Source: an uncultured Bacteroidota bacterium (GTDB taxonomy: Bacteria > Bacteroidota > Bacteroidia > 2-12-FULL-35-15). From it: DNA of 21,278 bases. The notes below the pieces were generated by a model. That model ran no database searches. It had not been told where the DNA came from and saw only the letters and a program-made list of their open reading frames with translations. Position numbers and translations under genes: made by a program. Shown here in pieces: positions 7,496-17,000 of this stretch. The stretch covers positions 1 to 21,278 of the forward strand of contig CAISYK010000699.1 of NCBI GenBank assembly GCA_903889605.1, given 5' to 3'. Each line of letters opens with the position of its first letter. Position 1 is the first letter of the stretch.

Positions 7496-10400
7496 TTATT
7501 CGCTTAAGAAGCATGGCAGCGCCACATAAAATGTGCTTCCTTCAGGCGGATTTGTTTCAAACCTTATTTTCCCACCACTGCTTTCAATAATACTTTTTAC
7601 CATTGCCAATCCGAGTCCCATACCTCCTGTTTTTGTCGTAAAATTAGGAACAAAAATTTTATCCAATACGTCGTCATCAATGCCGATGCCGTTGTCTTTA
7701 ATACCGATAACGTAAAATTGATTTTCTTTTTTCAAATTAATTTCAATCTTTCCATCTCGATCTTCCGGAATTGCTTGTATAGCATTTTTGATAAGATTGT
7801 TGAAGACGCGGAGGAGCTGCTCTTTATCTGCTGTAACAGAGGCTTTATCATCTAATTCATTTTCGAAGTCAATGTGGATATTTTCAGAGTCGTGAAATAA
7901 TGCAATGCTGTTGAGTAATATTTGCTGTACATCAACTTTTTCCAAATTTGCTTTCGGCATCTTGGCAAAATTCGAAAATTCTGTAGCTATTGAAGAAAGC
8001 GTATCAATTTGTTCAATAATGGTTTGTGTAAGCCTTTCCATTTTTTGATCCATATCTGGTGCGTCATCATTCCAAATTCGTTTCAGGTGCTGAATACTTA
8101 ATTTCATTGGTGTTAATGGATTCTTGATTTCATGCGCCACTTGTTTTGCCATTTCGCGCCAGGCGCTCTCTCGCTCAGATTTAGCAAGCAATTCGGCACT
8201 TTTTGTAAGTTCTAAAATCATTCGATTATATTCGCTCACGAGGCTTCCGATTTCGTCCATCTCCTGCCATTCAATCAATTCATTAGTTTTGCCTAGTTTT
8301 ATTTTACTTAATTTATCCTGAATAAGTTTAAGAGGTTTAGTAACATAGTTTGAAATAAGAATAGCTGATACAATTGATAATGCAAATAATAAAACATAAA
8401 TATTTATAAGCGCTACAAGGAATCCTGAAATTTCTTTTTCCAATTCGTTTTGTTTTGCAAAATATGGCAGATTTACATAAGCTAATAATTTACCATCCTT
8501 ATTTTTAAATGGAATATAAGCGGATAAATATTCCAATTTCCCAATTCGTTCATCATGAACGAACTCTGTTTTTTCGAAAACAGCCATTTGTAAAAATGCC
8601 TCAGGGTTCATTTTTTTAGATGTCAGGCCCTCGTCAAAAACCTTTGGACGGGATGAAGCATAAAGATTTCCTTTCATGTCATAAAAATTAATATCTGTAA
8701 AAAACACATTAGATAATTTTTTTAAAACAAAGGTGATATATTCCGACATGTCCTTTGATAATTCCTTTTCTTCAGAAAATTTTGATTCTGCCTCCATTAA
8801 AACAGAATGAATTTTTTCGCTTATGTTTTCACGGTTTTTTGTTTCAAACTGCTGTTTGATATAGTATATAGTCCCCCCCCCGAATAGTGCCAAAGATGTT
8901 AAAACAATAAACACTAAAAATAATTGTATCCTGTACTTAAAACTAAAGTTTTTAAAAGGTGATCCGCCGGAAACCTGACGGACAAAGGAAATCAAGAGCA
9001 GCATTAAACTAAAAAAAGCAAATAGATAAGAAAAAGTCGTTACCTGATCTAAAAACCCATCCTTACGTTTACTTAATACTATAAGAGTATCTGGATCGGG
9101 ACGATATAAAAGGTGAATAAAGTTTTCTTTATTGACAATCGAAAAATTACCGATATTGTTATTAAAATCAAGAACGCTTAAGTTATATGGGAATTTACCA
9201 TATTGATTAATTAGTTTATTCTGTTTGTATTTAGCATAAGAATAACTGCTTAATTCCTGGGATAGCCCAACATTCCTATCCAGTAATAATTCAGGAAATC
9301 CAATTTCATCTGAAATAAATTTTGCATCCAGTTCAATGTAAAGTGTCCCTAATTTTGTTTTTGTTTTTATTGATTTGGACAAGGGGATTTTCACCAGATA
9401 ACTGATTTTTCCGGAAGCGTTATTTATGAATGAGAAATGTTCGCATGAAGTCTGAACGCCTTTTTTTGCAATTAACTCATCGAAATATAGATTATTATCG
9501 AATAATGTATTTTGCGACTTTATAACAGGTCTGCACAAACTGTCAAAAAAAGCAATTCTAACATCATATTTTTCCCAAAAACCGCTGAAATACTGCTGTT
9601 TTAACCTTTTTTCAAATTCTTCAGGTTTTTTGTCAATACCATTTATATGTGAAATTAATATGGAATCAGTATTAAGTTTTTTCTCTATATCCTGGTATAA
9701 AAATTCCGCAACAGGATCTTGTTCTGCTGATAATTTTTCGGCATATATTTTACGGCTTTCAATCTCTTTAATATTTGTATGCTTAACAAAAACATGCATT
9801 GCATAAAGAGAAAAAAGAAAGATCAAAAACACAATTCCTGAAAATGGATAAACAGCCTGTTTTTTCTTTATAACTGCAATCGCTATAATCAATACAAATG
9901 GCCAGCAAATGATCACCAAATCAAGGATTCCCATAAAATGCAATACTGCTGAATGCAATACCGCAGAAATACAAAAAACAAGAATATATTGTTTTTTATT
10001 TAGCTCAAACTGCTTTAGTACAGACACGATTCTGTCTGCAATCAGAAAATAAATAAATAGCAGCAAACCTATAATGATAAGTGCTATAAAACTATATTGG
10101 TTAAGACTGAATAAGTTATTTATACTAAAAGGTATGTTGGAGTTTCTGATCAACCCGGAAAAAAGTGATGTAATTATCCATGAAAACCAGAAAAATGCAA
10201 GAAACATAATTAGTGAAAGAACTGCTCGATTAACATTTTTAAACCGCGTTAATACACCTTCAATCTTGTATTGCTTAAGACTGAAATATGTTAGAAAAAA
10301 CAGCAGAACTGTGTTTATCAGCAAATCACCAAGGGAAGTAAGCCATACCGAACTTGCGTCAGCATAAATTTTAGGGCTGAATAACTCAAAATCATAAAAA

Positions 10401-11203
10401 ATATTCGGCAATGAAAATTTGATACTTAAGAAGCGGAGCAGCAAAGCCGCTGATACAAATAAAAATAAAGCTGCATTATTTCCTATGCGCGGTTTTAATG
10501 ATAATATCGGCACCTTAAGAAACGGAATAACAAAAAAGAATCCCAGTAAATTAAATGCCAGTGCTAAATATGAATGTAAAGCAGTTGAATTGTTGGCTGA
10601 ATTAAATTCTAATGAAAATAAATAATCGTGGTTTATATTATTAACCCTATTGGGTGTATTCGGCAGATTTGCAATCAGTTTTGTCTCGGAAGGTACGGCA
10701 AAATCTTTTTGAAATTCATTTACGAGATATTTGTTTTGGTATGGATATTCGTTTTTAATTAAAATTAAACCTACAATTGCTCTTGTAGTGGAAGAATTTG
10801 TTGCAGGCTTCATTACCTCAAACCATCCGTTATGAAGCTTTACCATTTTTGTGTCAAGGCAAACCTCTTTCACCCAATTCTCTACAGCTATAGAGTTGTC
10901 GCTCCAAAATTTTAAAGTGTCATTTTCATAAATTAATATGGCTAACCCGTCCTGCTCAAGCAAATTGCTGTAATAAAGAGGTTTTTGTGCTAAAAGCTGA
11001 AAATAATTTTGAGTCTCGGCGCGTTTAGCTAATGATAACATTTCATGATTTAAACGCCGCTCCTTTTTATGTAAAACTTTTTCAAAATCAGAAATTGCCG
11101 GAGAAGCCCCATCAAAAAAAGGATGATGCAGAAAGTAAGCCGCAAGAAAAAGCAATGCAGCTAAAACTAAAAAGAAGAATTTATTTTTCAAAAAGTTTTT
11201 CAA
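7496..11203 (-). CDS. Large NtrY-like multi-pass sensor histidine kinase
   Basis: This 1,235-residue membrane sensor kinase is expected to autophosphorylate on His1024 and pass the phosphate to an unidentified response regulator. One membrane helix near residues 8-26 is followed by an extracytoplasmic segment to about 210, then a cluster of about eight helices (about 215-480). A second extracytoplasmic segment (about 485-725) precedes two more helices (ending near 785), and a third (about 785-925) resembles a Cache/PAS-type sensor by its position. The last helix leads to HAMP (about 950-1000), HisKA (VAHEIKNPLTPMKL, the NtrY-like form) and HATPase_c with N box (NNLIKNAIQAI), G1 (DNGIGI), F box (IFVPNFTTK) and G2 (GMGLGLAMVKSI). 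All catalytic boxes look intact. Three Gly codons GGG (775-777) form a run of nine G in the helix before the last sensor segment. No response regulator gene is adjacent. Signal unknown. Confidence 0.95.
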   Translation of the reverse strand: MKNFLKNKFFFLVLAALLFLAAYFLHHPFFDGASPAISDFEKVLHKKERRLNHEMLSLAKRAETQNYFQLLAQKPLYYSNLLEQDGLAILIYENDTLKFWSDNSIAVENWVKEVCLDTKMVKLHNGWFEVMKPATNSSTTRAIVGLILIKNEYPYQNKYLVNEFQKDFAVPSETKLIANLPNTPNRVNNINHDYLFSLEFNSANNSTALHSYLALAFNLLGFFFVIPFLKVPILSLKPRIGNNAALFLFVSAALLLRFLSIKFSLPNIFYDFELFSPKIYADASSVWLTSLGDLLINTVLLFFLTYFSLKQYKIEGVLTRFKNVNRAVLSLIMFLAFFWFSWIITSLFSGLIRNSNIPFSINNLFSLNQYSFIALIIIGLLLFIYFLIADRIVSVLKQFELNKKQYILVFCISAVLHSAVLHFMGILDLVIICWPFVLIIAIAVIKKKQAVYPFSGIVFLIFLFSLYAMHVFVKHTNIKEIESRKIYAEKLSAEQDPVAEFLYQDIEKKLNTDSILISHINGIDKKPEEFEKRLKQQYFSGFWEKYDVRIAFFDSLCRPVIKSQNTLFDNNLYFDELIAKKGVQTSCEHFSFINNASGKISYLVKIPLSKSIKTKTKLGTLYIELDAKFISDEIGFPELLLDRNVGLSQELSSYSYAKYKQNKLINQYGKFPYNLSVLDFNNNIGNFSIVNKENFIHLLYRPDPDTLIVLSKRKDGFLDQVTTFSYLFAFFSLMLLLISFVRQVSGGSPFKNFSFKYRIQLFLVFIVLTSLALFGGGTIYYIKQQFETKNRENISEKIHSVLMEAESKFSEEKELSKDMSEYITFVLKKLSNVFFTDINFYDMKGNLYASSRPKVFDEGLTSKKMNPEAFLQMAVFEKTEFVHDERIGKLEYLSAYIPFKNKDGKLLAYVNLPYFAKQNELEKEISGFLVALINIYVLLFALSIVSAILISNYVTKPLKLIQDKLSKIKLGKTNELIEWQEMDEIGSLVSEYNRMILELTKSAELLAKSERESAWREMAKQVAHEIKNPLTPMKLSIQHLKRIWNDDAPDMDQKMERLTQTIIEQIDTLSSIATEFSNFAKMPKANLEKVDVQQILLNSIALFHDSENIHIDFENELDDKASVTADKEQLLRVFNNLIKNAIQAIPEDRDGKIEINLKKENQFYVIGIKDNGIGIDDDVLDKIFVPNFTTKTGGMGLGLAMVKSIIESSGGKIRFETNPPEGSTFYVALPCFLSE
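8873..8881 (-). repeat. Nine-base G run inside the histidine kinase gene
   Basis: Nine consecutive C on the plus strand (G on the coding strand) encode exactly Gly775-Gly776-Gly777 in a membrane helix. A gain or loss of one base would put HAMP, HisKA and the ATPase domain out of frame. In an AT-rich gene such a long G run stands out. Confidence 0.9.
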
Positions 11204-11236
11204 ACAAAAAAAATAGAAGAGAATAATGAATCATTA

Positions 11237-11244
11237 CGAATTTA
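11237..11244 (-). promoter_or_regulatory. Possible -7 element for the histidine kinase gene
   Basis: On the minus strand TAAATTCG matches the Bacteroidota -7 box TAnnTTTG at all but one position and would give a leader of about 27 bases before the ATG at 11203. No TTG is present 19 bases upstream, so support is weak. Confidence 0.25.
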
Positions 11245-11316
11245 CGAAAATTTGCCGGTTAAATTGCGGCGCGTAAATATAAAAATTTATGCCGCCAAAT
11301 GCCTTTTGATTTTTTG

Positions 11317-14016
11317 TTATCTGACAACAGTAACAATTCCGTTTCTGTATGTACTTGTTCCGCTCATCCAATGACAATTCACAACATAAACATAAACTCC
11401 TCCTTCAACGTTTTTTCCTTTATATTTTCCGTCCCACCCCAGTTTTAAATCATTGCTTAGGAAAATCAATTCGCCCCATCGGTCATAAATTTTTATGTCA
11501 ATAGTTTTAATCGAAGTTCCGTAAACACAGAACAAATCGTTTAAGGAATTGTCGTTTGGCGAAAATGAATTTGGTATGTATAAAACCTCTCCTCCCTGGG
11601 TTACAAAAATATTTATTGTATCGCTGTCAGAACAGCCGTATTCATTTGTACCTGTTACAGTATATGCGGTTGATATTACTGGTGCAGCTGAAGGGTTATA
11701 ACAATTTGTACAGCTTAATCCGGCAGATGGCGACCAAAAGTAATTCAATCCGCCGGAAGCGTTTAATTGAATGCTGACTCCCGGTTCAATTGTGTCATTT
11801 AAACCTCCGTTTATAATCGGCAATGTGTCAATTTCGGCCGACACAATTACTGGCGGCCCCTGGCATCCATTTGCAGTTGGAATAACTGAATAATCGATCA
11901 TGATTATGCTTTGCCCGGTGTTTTGTATATTATCAATAATATTTCCTGTACCGCTGCTGCCGTTGCTGCCTGTCCATTGATATGAGCTTCCGGCAACGCA
12001 TGATGAAACCGCAATGCTGAATGGGGTTCCGGAGCAAACGCTTATTGGGCTTGCGGCTGCGACTGGAACAGGTTTAATAGTAATAGTTTTTGGACTAAGC
12101 CCTGATACTGAATCACCGCAAACATCTTTTATTAACGGAGGGGGAATACTTAATGCTGTGTTAGCTCCGCAATTAGTCGGGCATCCGGGGATATTTAACG
12201 TTAGAGTATGAGAACCTGTACTATTGCACGAGCCAACCGAAGTGCCGTATTGAGCTGAACCAACTGCCCAGGGATGTGTTATTGTATAAGGAGGTACTCC
12301 ATATTTTGTTGTAACATCCAAAGATACAGTGCAGATGTCTGAACAAATAGAAATTGGTGAAACAGACCATTCAGCCTGAGTTGTTTCAACCGTTTTACCC
12401 ACAATAAAGGCGCTGAATGTAGTGTTGGGATATGGCGGAAGAAGGCTCACCGGACTGTAATATATATAGTCCAGATTACAGCCCGGGCCTAAATTGGTTC
12501 TGGCCAGGCCATGTACCAGATAAAATGTTTGAGTAGTGCAGGCCGGTGAAAAACAGCAGGCTAAAGCCGATTTTAAATCGGTATTAGGAACTAAATAACA
12601 CGTTCCTGGTAAGGCGGCTACATTGGCATCACTGCATGAAAACATTAAGGCCCCGCAAACCGTAGAAAGCGTCATATACCCATCTAACATCGTTGGTGTA
12701 GGAGTTGCAAGAAGATCCGCGAAATAGCTGTCTTCCACAATAAATTTTGTGATGGTTATGTCGGCAGGAATGGTTACCAAAATACTGTCTCTTTGAAAGG
12801 TAGGATATTCACAGGAGTTCATATATACAGCAGGATAATTAGACATAGGGCCCGTTACCACCGGATCAACTGTAATCGGATAAACCCTGTTTATATCATT
12901 AAGCCATTTCCCGGGAACAATAATTTGTAAAACATTCTTCCCACCCTGTTTCACTAATTCATATTTACCAGGAATAATTGCCTTGTCTGCATCATAAAAA
13001 ACAGGAGTTTTGAATCTTGCTTTCTCAGCACCATCTGGAGAATAAACTACAAAAGCCTGCGCCGTCTCACCATTTAATCCGCTCTCCAATGGAAAGGGGG
13101 GAGTACTCTTCTCAACTTTAGCCCCCTCTCTTTTGGAGAGGGGATTAAGGGCTGAGGCTTCACTTATATAATACCCTTCCAGCAATTCAATTTCTTCAGA
13201 AAATACTAAGTCTTTATTGCCCATATTAATTGGCTGACGGATGATATAATCAGTTTCAATCATATTCTCATAAAAAATTATTTTTTTATCAATTCCTTGA
13301 CATACATTGCTTATAAACATTCCTTCTTCACCAACAGTGTAATCAGATTTTTTTATTTCAAAACCATTTATTCTGCAGCTTTTATTAAAAATGATTTTGT
13401 CTTTTTCATTCGAAGATAAAGCTGTGCTGCCATCTTTGTATAGATATGTTGGAAATTCCTGATTTAATGCCGACCAGCCAAGCCCCGATTCAGCCAACAC
13501 TTTCTCTTTAACTTTCTCCGCCTTAGAGGAGGCTGATGCAATAGAATTATTCTTTTCTTTTTCATTTCTTTTTTCCTCTTTTTCGAAGTTGCCTATATGT
13601 GTTGAGGCCGACAGAGAAGTACTTATTGGCTGAAGTTTCTTTTCATTGTCTGGATAATTTATATTTTTTGAACTATATTGAATAATGACACCTCCGTCCT
13701 TCTCTTCAAATGTTCTGGAAGTAAATGTTCTCTTGTCAATATCTTCTTTATAATCCTTATTTTCTGTAGGAAAGCCGGAAGGAAGAAAATTCGTTGAGTC
13801 AAGCCTGTTGTTTTCTTTAAAATTTGATGGGTTTGTTGAAGAATAAGTCCCTGAAAGCCTGAGCTTTTCATTCCCTTTCATTGGTACAGCCTGCGTATTC
13901 TGCGCATAGCAGTAATTAAAGCCTAATAAAAAGCAAAGAAAAAAAATGCAGCTTGCCTTAGCTCTTAAAAAGAGATTTAGCTGAAAAAGCTGGACTTTAT
14001 TTTTTACCCTTTTCAT
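11317..14016 (-). CDS. Secreted T9SS cargo protein with PKD-like domains and gliding-motility-associated C-terminal domain
   Basis: The 899-residue product is probably exported by Sec and then moved across the outer membrane by the type IX system. A long basic N-region precedes a hydrophobic core (about 22-35) and a likely signal peptidase site after CYA (Ala38). A low-complexity Ser/Lys/Glu region follows, then a module (about 175-380) ending in W-L-N-D-I-N-R-V-Y-P-I-T-V-D-P, a motif also found in the N-terminal part of other large secreted Bacteroidota proteins. A Cys-rich middle comes next (about 390-640), then two PKD/Ig-like domains (about 650-735 and 737-805). The last about 85 residues are the type B sorting domain (NSFSPNDNSLNDLF, IKIYDRWGELIF, WDGKYKGKNVEGGVYVYVV). 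Residues about 286-299 are encoded by an inserted hairpin element. It follows the larger T9SS gene by 76 bases and is probably in the same operon. Whether it is an adhesin or an enzyme cannot be told; no catalytic domain is recognised. Confidence 0.9.
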   Translation of the reverse strand: MKRVKNKVQLFQLNLFLRAKASCIFFLCFLLGFNYCYAQNTQAVPMKGNEKLRLSGTYSSTNPSNFKENNRLDSTNFLPSGFPTENKDYKEDIDKRTFTSRTFEEKDGGVIIQYSSKNINYPDNEKKLQPISTSLSASTHIGNFEKEEKRNEKEKNNSIASASSKAEKVKEKVLAESGLGWSALNQEFPTYLYKDGSTALSSNEKDKIIFNKSCRINGFEIKKSDYTVGEEGMFISNVCQGIDKKIIFYENMIETDYIIRQPINMGNKDLVFSEEIELLEGYYISEASALNPLSKREGAKVEKSTPPFPLESGLNGETAQAFVVYSPDGAEKARFKTPVFYDADKAIIPGKYELVKQGGKNVLQIIVPGKWLNDINRVYPITVDPVVTGPMSNYPAVYMNSCEYPTFQRDSILVTIPADITITKFIVEDSYFADLLATPTPTMLDGYMTLSTVCGALMFSCSDANVAALPGTCYLVPNTDLKSALACCFSPACTTQTFYLVHGLARTNLGPGCNLDYIYYSPVSLLPPYPNTTFSAFIVGKTVETTQAEWSVSPISICSDICTVSLDVTTKYGVPPYTITHPWAVGSAQYGTSVGSCNSTGSHTLTLNIPGCPTNCGANTALSIPPPLIKDVCGDSVSGLSPKTITIKPVPVAAASPISVCSGTPFSIAVSSCVAGSSYQWTGSNGSSGTGNIIDNIQNTGQSIIMIDYSVIPTANGCQGPPVIVSAEIDTLPIINGGLNDTIEPGVSIQLNASGGLNYFWSPSAGLSCTNCYNPSAAPVISTAYTVTGTNEYGCSDSDTINIFVTQGGEVLYIPNSFSPNDNSLNDLFCVYGTSIKTIDIKIYDRWGELIFLSNDLKLGWDGKYKGKNVEGGVYVYVVNCHWMSGTSTYRNGIVTVVR
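13082..13107. repeat. Degenerate hairpin element, second copy next to the clear one
   Basis: ctctccaatgg followed by a run ending in ggggggag resembles a decayed version of the hairpin half of the element at 13121-13160. It lies 14 bases away and is read in the T9SS gene as about STPPFPLESG. Similarity is only partial, so this copy is uncertain. Confidence 0.3.
13121..13160 (+). repeat. Dispersed hairpin element, copy A (inside a T9SS gene)
   Basis: The 40-base element has a hairpin, CCCCTCTC-TTTT-GGAGAGGGG, followed by attaagggctgaggctt, which repeats part of the right arm. It matches copy B (14036-14075) at 38 of 40 positions. It lies inside the T9SS gene in the opposite orientation and is translated as about residues 286-299 (EASALNPLSKREGA), in a linker between modules. 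It is markedly more GC-rich than the flanks. Confidence 0.8.
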
Positions 14017-14035
14017 CTATCTTTTTTTAAGTTTC

Positions 14036-14075
14036 GCCCCCTCTCTTTTGGAGAGGGGATTAAGGGGAGAGGCTT
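14036..14075 (+). repeat. Dispersed hairpin element, copy B (between the two T9SS genes)
   Basis: This intergenic copy has the hairpin CCCCTCTC-TTTT-GGAGAGGGG followed by attaaggggagaggctt. It fills half of the 76-base gap between the stop at 14093 and the ATG at 14016. A transcript through the gap would fold into a stable stem, so besides being a mobile repeat it could attenuate or separate expression of the two genes. It has no clear trailing U run, so it is not a classical terminator. Confidence 0.8.
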
Positions 14076-14092
14076 GGGGTATAATTGTAGGA

Positions 14093-17000
14093 TTACCTTG
14101 TTAAAGTTATAAATCCAGTTAATGACTTAGGTTTGCCTGATTTTAATGTCATATCTGCAATATAATAATAAACACCGTCCGACAAAGGTTTCCCGCCTTT
14201 GTTATTCCCATTCCATTTAAATAAAGTGTCGGCAGATTCATAAATAAGCTCTCCCCAGCGGGTGTATATTTTTATATCAAATTTATCAATGTCAAATTTA
14301 TCAAATTCCCCCAAAGGAATAGCAGTGAAAAAATCATTAAAGTTATCCCCGTTTGGTGAAAATACGTTTGGAAGAGTTAATTCCATCGGACAAACATCCG
14401 GTTTTACAGTGAAGGTTTCTATTCTGGGACAAACTGCATTTGGAAAATTAACATTGAGTGTATATATTCCTGTATCAGCTACTAAAATTTGCGGAGTAGC
14501 TGCACCGGTATTCCAAGAATAAACGCCTAAACTATCAGTAGTTAATTGAATTGGGAAATTTCCATTTGGACACGTGCTGTCAGCGTAAAATGCCAGGCTT
14601 GGAGTTTGTATTTGAACAGTAACAGAATCTCTTTTATGACAGCCCCCAGGACCAGTCACAGAAACTGTATAAGTGGTGGTAGTAATAGGAGTTACTGATG
14701 CAGTATGAGTACTGCTGATTGCACTTATGCCGTCTGACCATGAATAGGTATAACCTGCTCCTGTAGGGGTACTCAGCAATACTGGATCGTTAATACAAAC
14801 TATTGTGTCATGACCGGCGTTAGCTAATGGATAGGGTTTAACCTGTATGGTTTTAGAAGCTGAGGCAGAACCGCATTGATTAATAGCATTAATGGTTATT
14901 GTATGCGAACCTGTGGTTGTGTTAAATTTAACTTCTACTACATTGTTTGAAGTATCTATAATTGTCCCGTTATTTGAATTCCAGGTGTAATAAGTGTTGT
15001 TGCTGAAGGGCACCTGATATAAATTAGTGTCGCCCTGGCAAACAATCGCTGGTCCCGTAATCTGAACAATGGGAGGACCAAGTACAACAATAGTATCTAT
15101 AGGAGACCAGGCGCCAACGCATCCATAACTTGTTTCCTGCACTTTGAAAGTAAGCATTCCAGGCGCTCCTAAATTTACGTAAAGTGAATTTGAATTAGCT
15201 CCAGATGGCGAAACAAAAGGATTCCCTCCGTTTATTCCGCTGCATATCCATTTGTAAGTGGACATGTCAGAATAACTGTAAGGATCAAAAAGAAGCATGG
15301 TGGTCTCGCCTGTACAAAAAGTGTCTTTCATCGGTATCCATGGATACGGCAGGCTGAAATCATAAGGGGCGCCGTAATCATAAGATGTAATGATTTGCGG
15401 AACGGCACGAATTACACCAATTGTAACCCTTATCAAGCTTCCAAGTGAATTGTCAGGCACGCTTGAATTAGTGGCGTTTATACGCATGTAATTCATGCCG
15501 ATAGGCACGCCTATTGCTGCCAGGCTGTCTTGGCAAGGAATATGAATATTTAATGTCGTATCGCCGGTGGCGGCAACAGAACCTAAAATACCATCAGCCC
15601 CTATTTGCGTAAAATACATTGAACTCATTAACTGGGTGGTAAATAAATTCCCAGGATTATAATTTGCGGTATTATCAAAAGTATTAACGTTAATTGGGAT
15701 CAAAGAATTTGACCCTAATGGAGATACGTCACAAGCGCTGACACAAAAATTAAGATCCATTTTATTGTTAGTAGTTATATCGCATTGCCCTATGCAGAAT
15801 GGCCCCCACTGACTTCCTGTTGCGGCAGGACCGCTGGAAACAACACGAATATAATAATTACATCCGGGAGGAACATTCGGAACCTGACCAGAAACAGAAC
15901 CCGGCGGAGTTCCTAAAGCCGGGTCGTAAGTTCCTGAATTAGTATATGTTCCAACAACAATAGGTGCGTTTGGAAATATACCGCTGGAATCAGAAAGTTC
16001 AGCAGTATAAGTATTAAATAGATAAACACCGGTTGAAGCAAAAGGTATATCTATTGCACTGCCGATACAAAGTGCATTTGTGGTGTCAATTGTTACTACA
16101 GGCTGCTGAGTTGTAATCACGTTAGGGCATTCAAGAATAATGAAGCAGGCGCTTGCAGTGCCCGTTATTAAAGGTTCCGGAGATGTCCGGCTTATTCTGA
16201 TTTTATAACAAGTCCCTGGCGCTGCACCGTTTGGAAGCTGAAGCCCAATAATACCGGTAGTTTGAGGATAAGGGATAGTTGTGACCCAGCTGTTAAAAGT
16301 ACTTGGGAAATTTCCTAAAGAGTTAGACAATTCAATTGAATACGTTCCATCGCACAGTGAATCTGAAAGTGTGTAGTATATTTTAAAGTAGGTTCCCTGG
16401 CATACTGAACCCGGTGAAACACTATCAATTGTTATAGTCACAGGATTAATAACATCATAACTGGCTACAATATTTATGTCATCAACTGCAAAGGCCTCGG
16501 AATTTGGAGTAGAGCCATTATCGTTCTCCCATCTGAAACCAAAGCGGAGATTACCAACATTGCTGAAGGCTGGATTAGTAATGTTTTCGTATTTCCATTT
16601 ATATTTATTGCTGTATTGACTTTGACCGGTTTGAATCCAAGGCCCGTTATTCGCGCTGTAATATACTTTTCCAAAAGCGGTCCCTGACCCTTCACATAAA
16701 TAGAAAAAACTAAAGTGTACTGAGTCCATGCCAAGTGTGCATAAACCATTTGTTAAGTATGTAAACCGATCGGATTGATTTGCAGGATCATAACAGCAGT
16801 TGGTTATTCCAGAAGGGGCATCATGTATATGCAGGTAGGTGCTGTATGGGGCAGAACCTATAGTTCCGCTGTAGGTGCTGTCTTGACGAATTGTATTCGG
16901 ATATGTCGGCAAACCAGTATACTGGTTATTCACCATCCATTGATTGCTTCCTATATCGGAGCCGGGACCTGCGCCATTCAATGTAAATGAGCTTCCTCCT

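Noticed and set aside
11266..11295. Inverted repeat gcggc...gccgc downstream of the T9SS gene as a terminator
   Set aside because: Arms of five bases with a 20-base loop and no T run after the stem on the transcribed strand.
13659..13871. 70-residue minus-strand frame inside the T9SS gene
   Set aside because: It is a different frame of the low-complexity N-terminal region of the secreted protein, with no start context or homology that I recognise.
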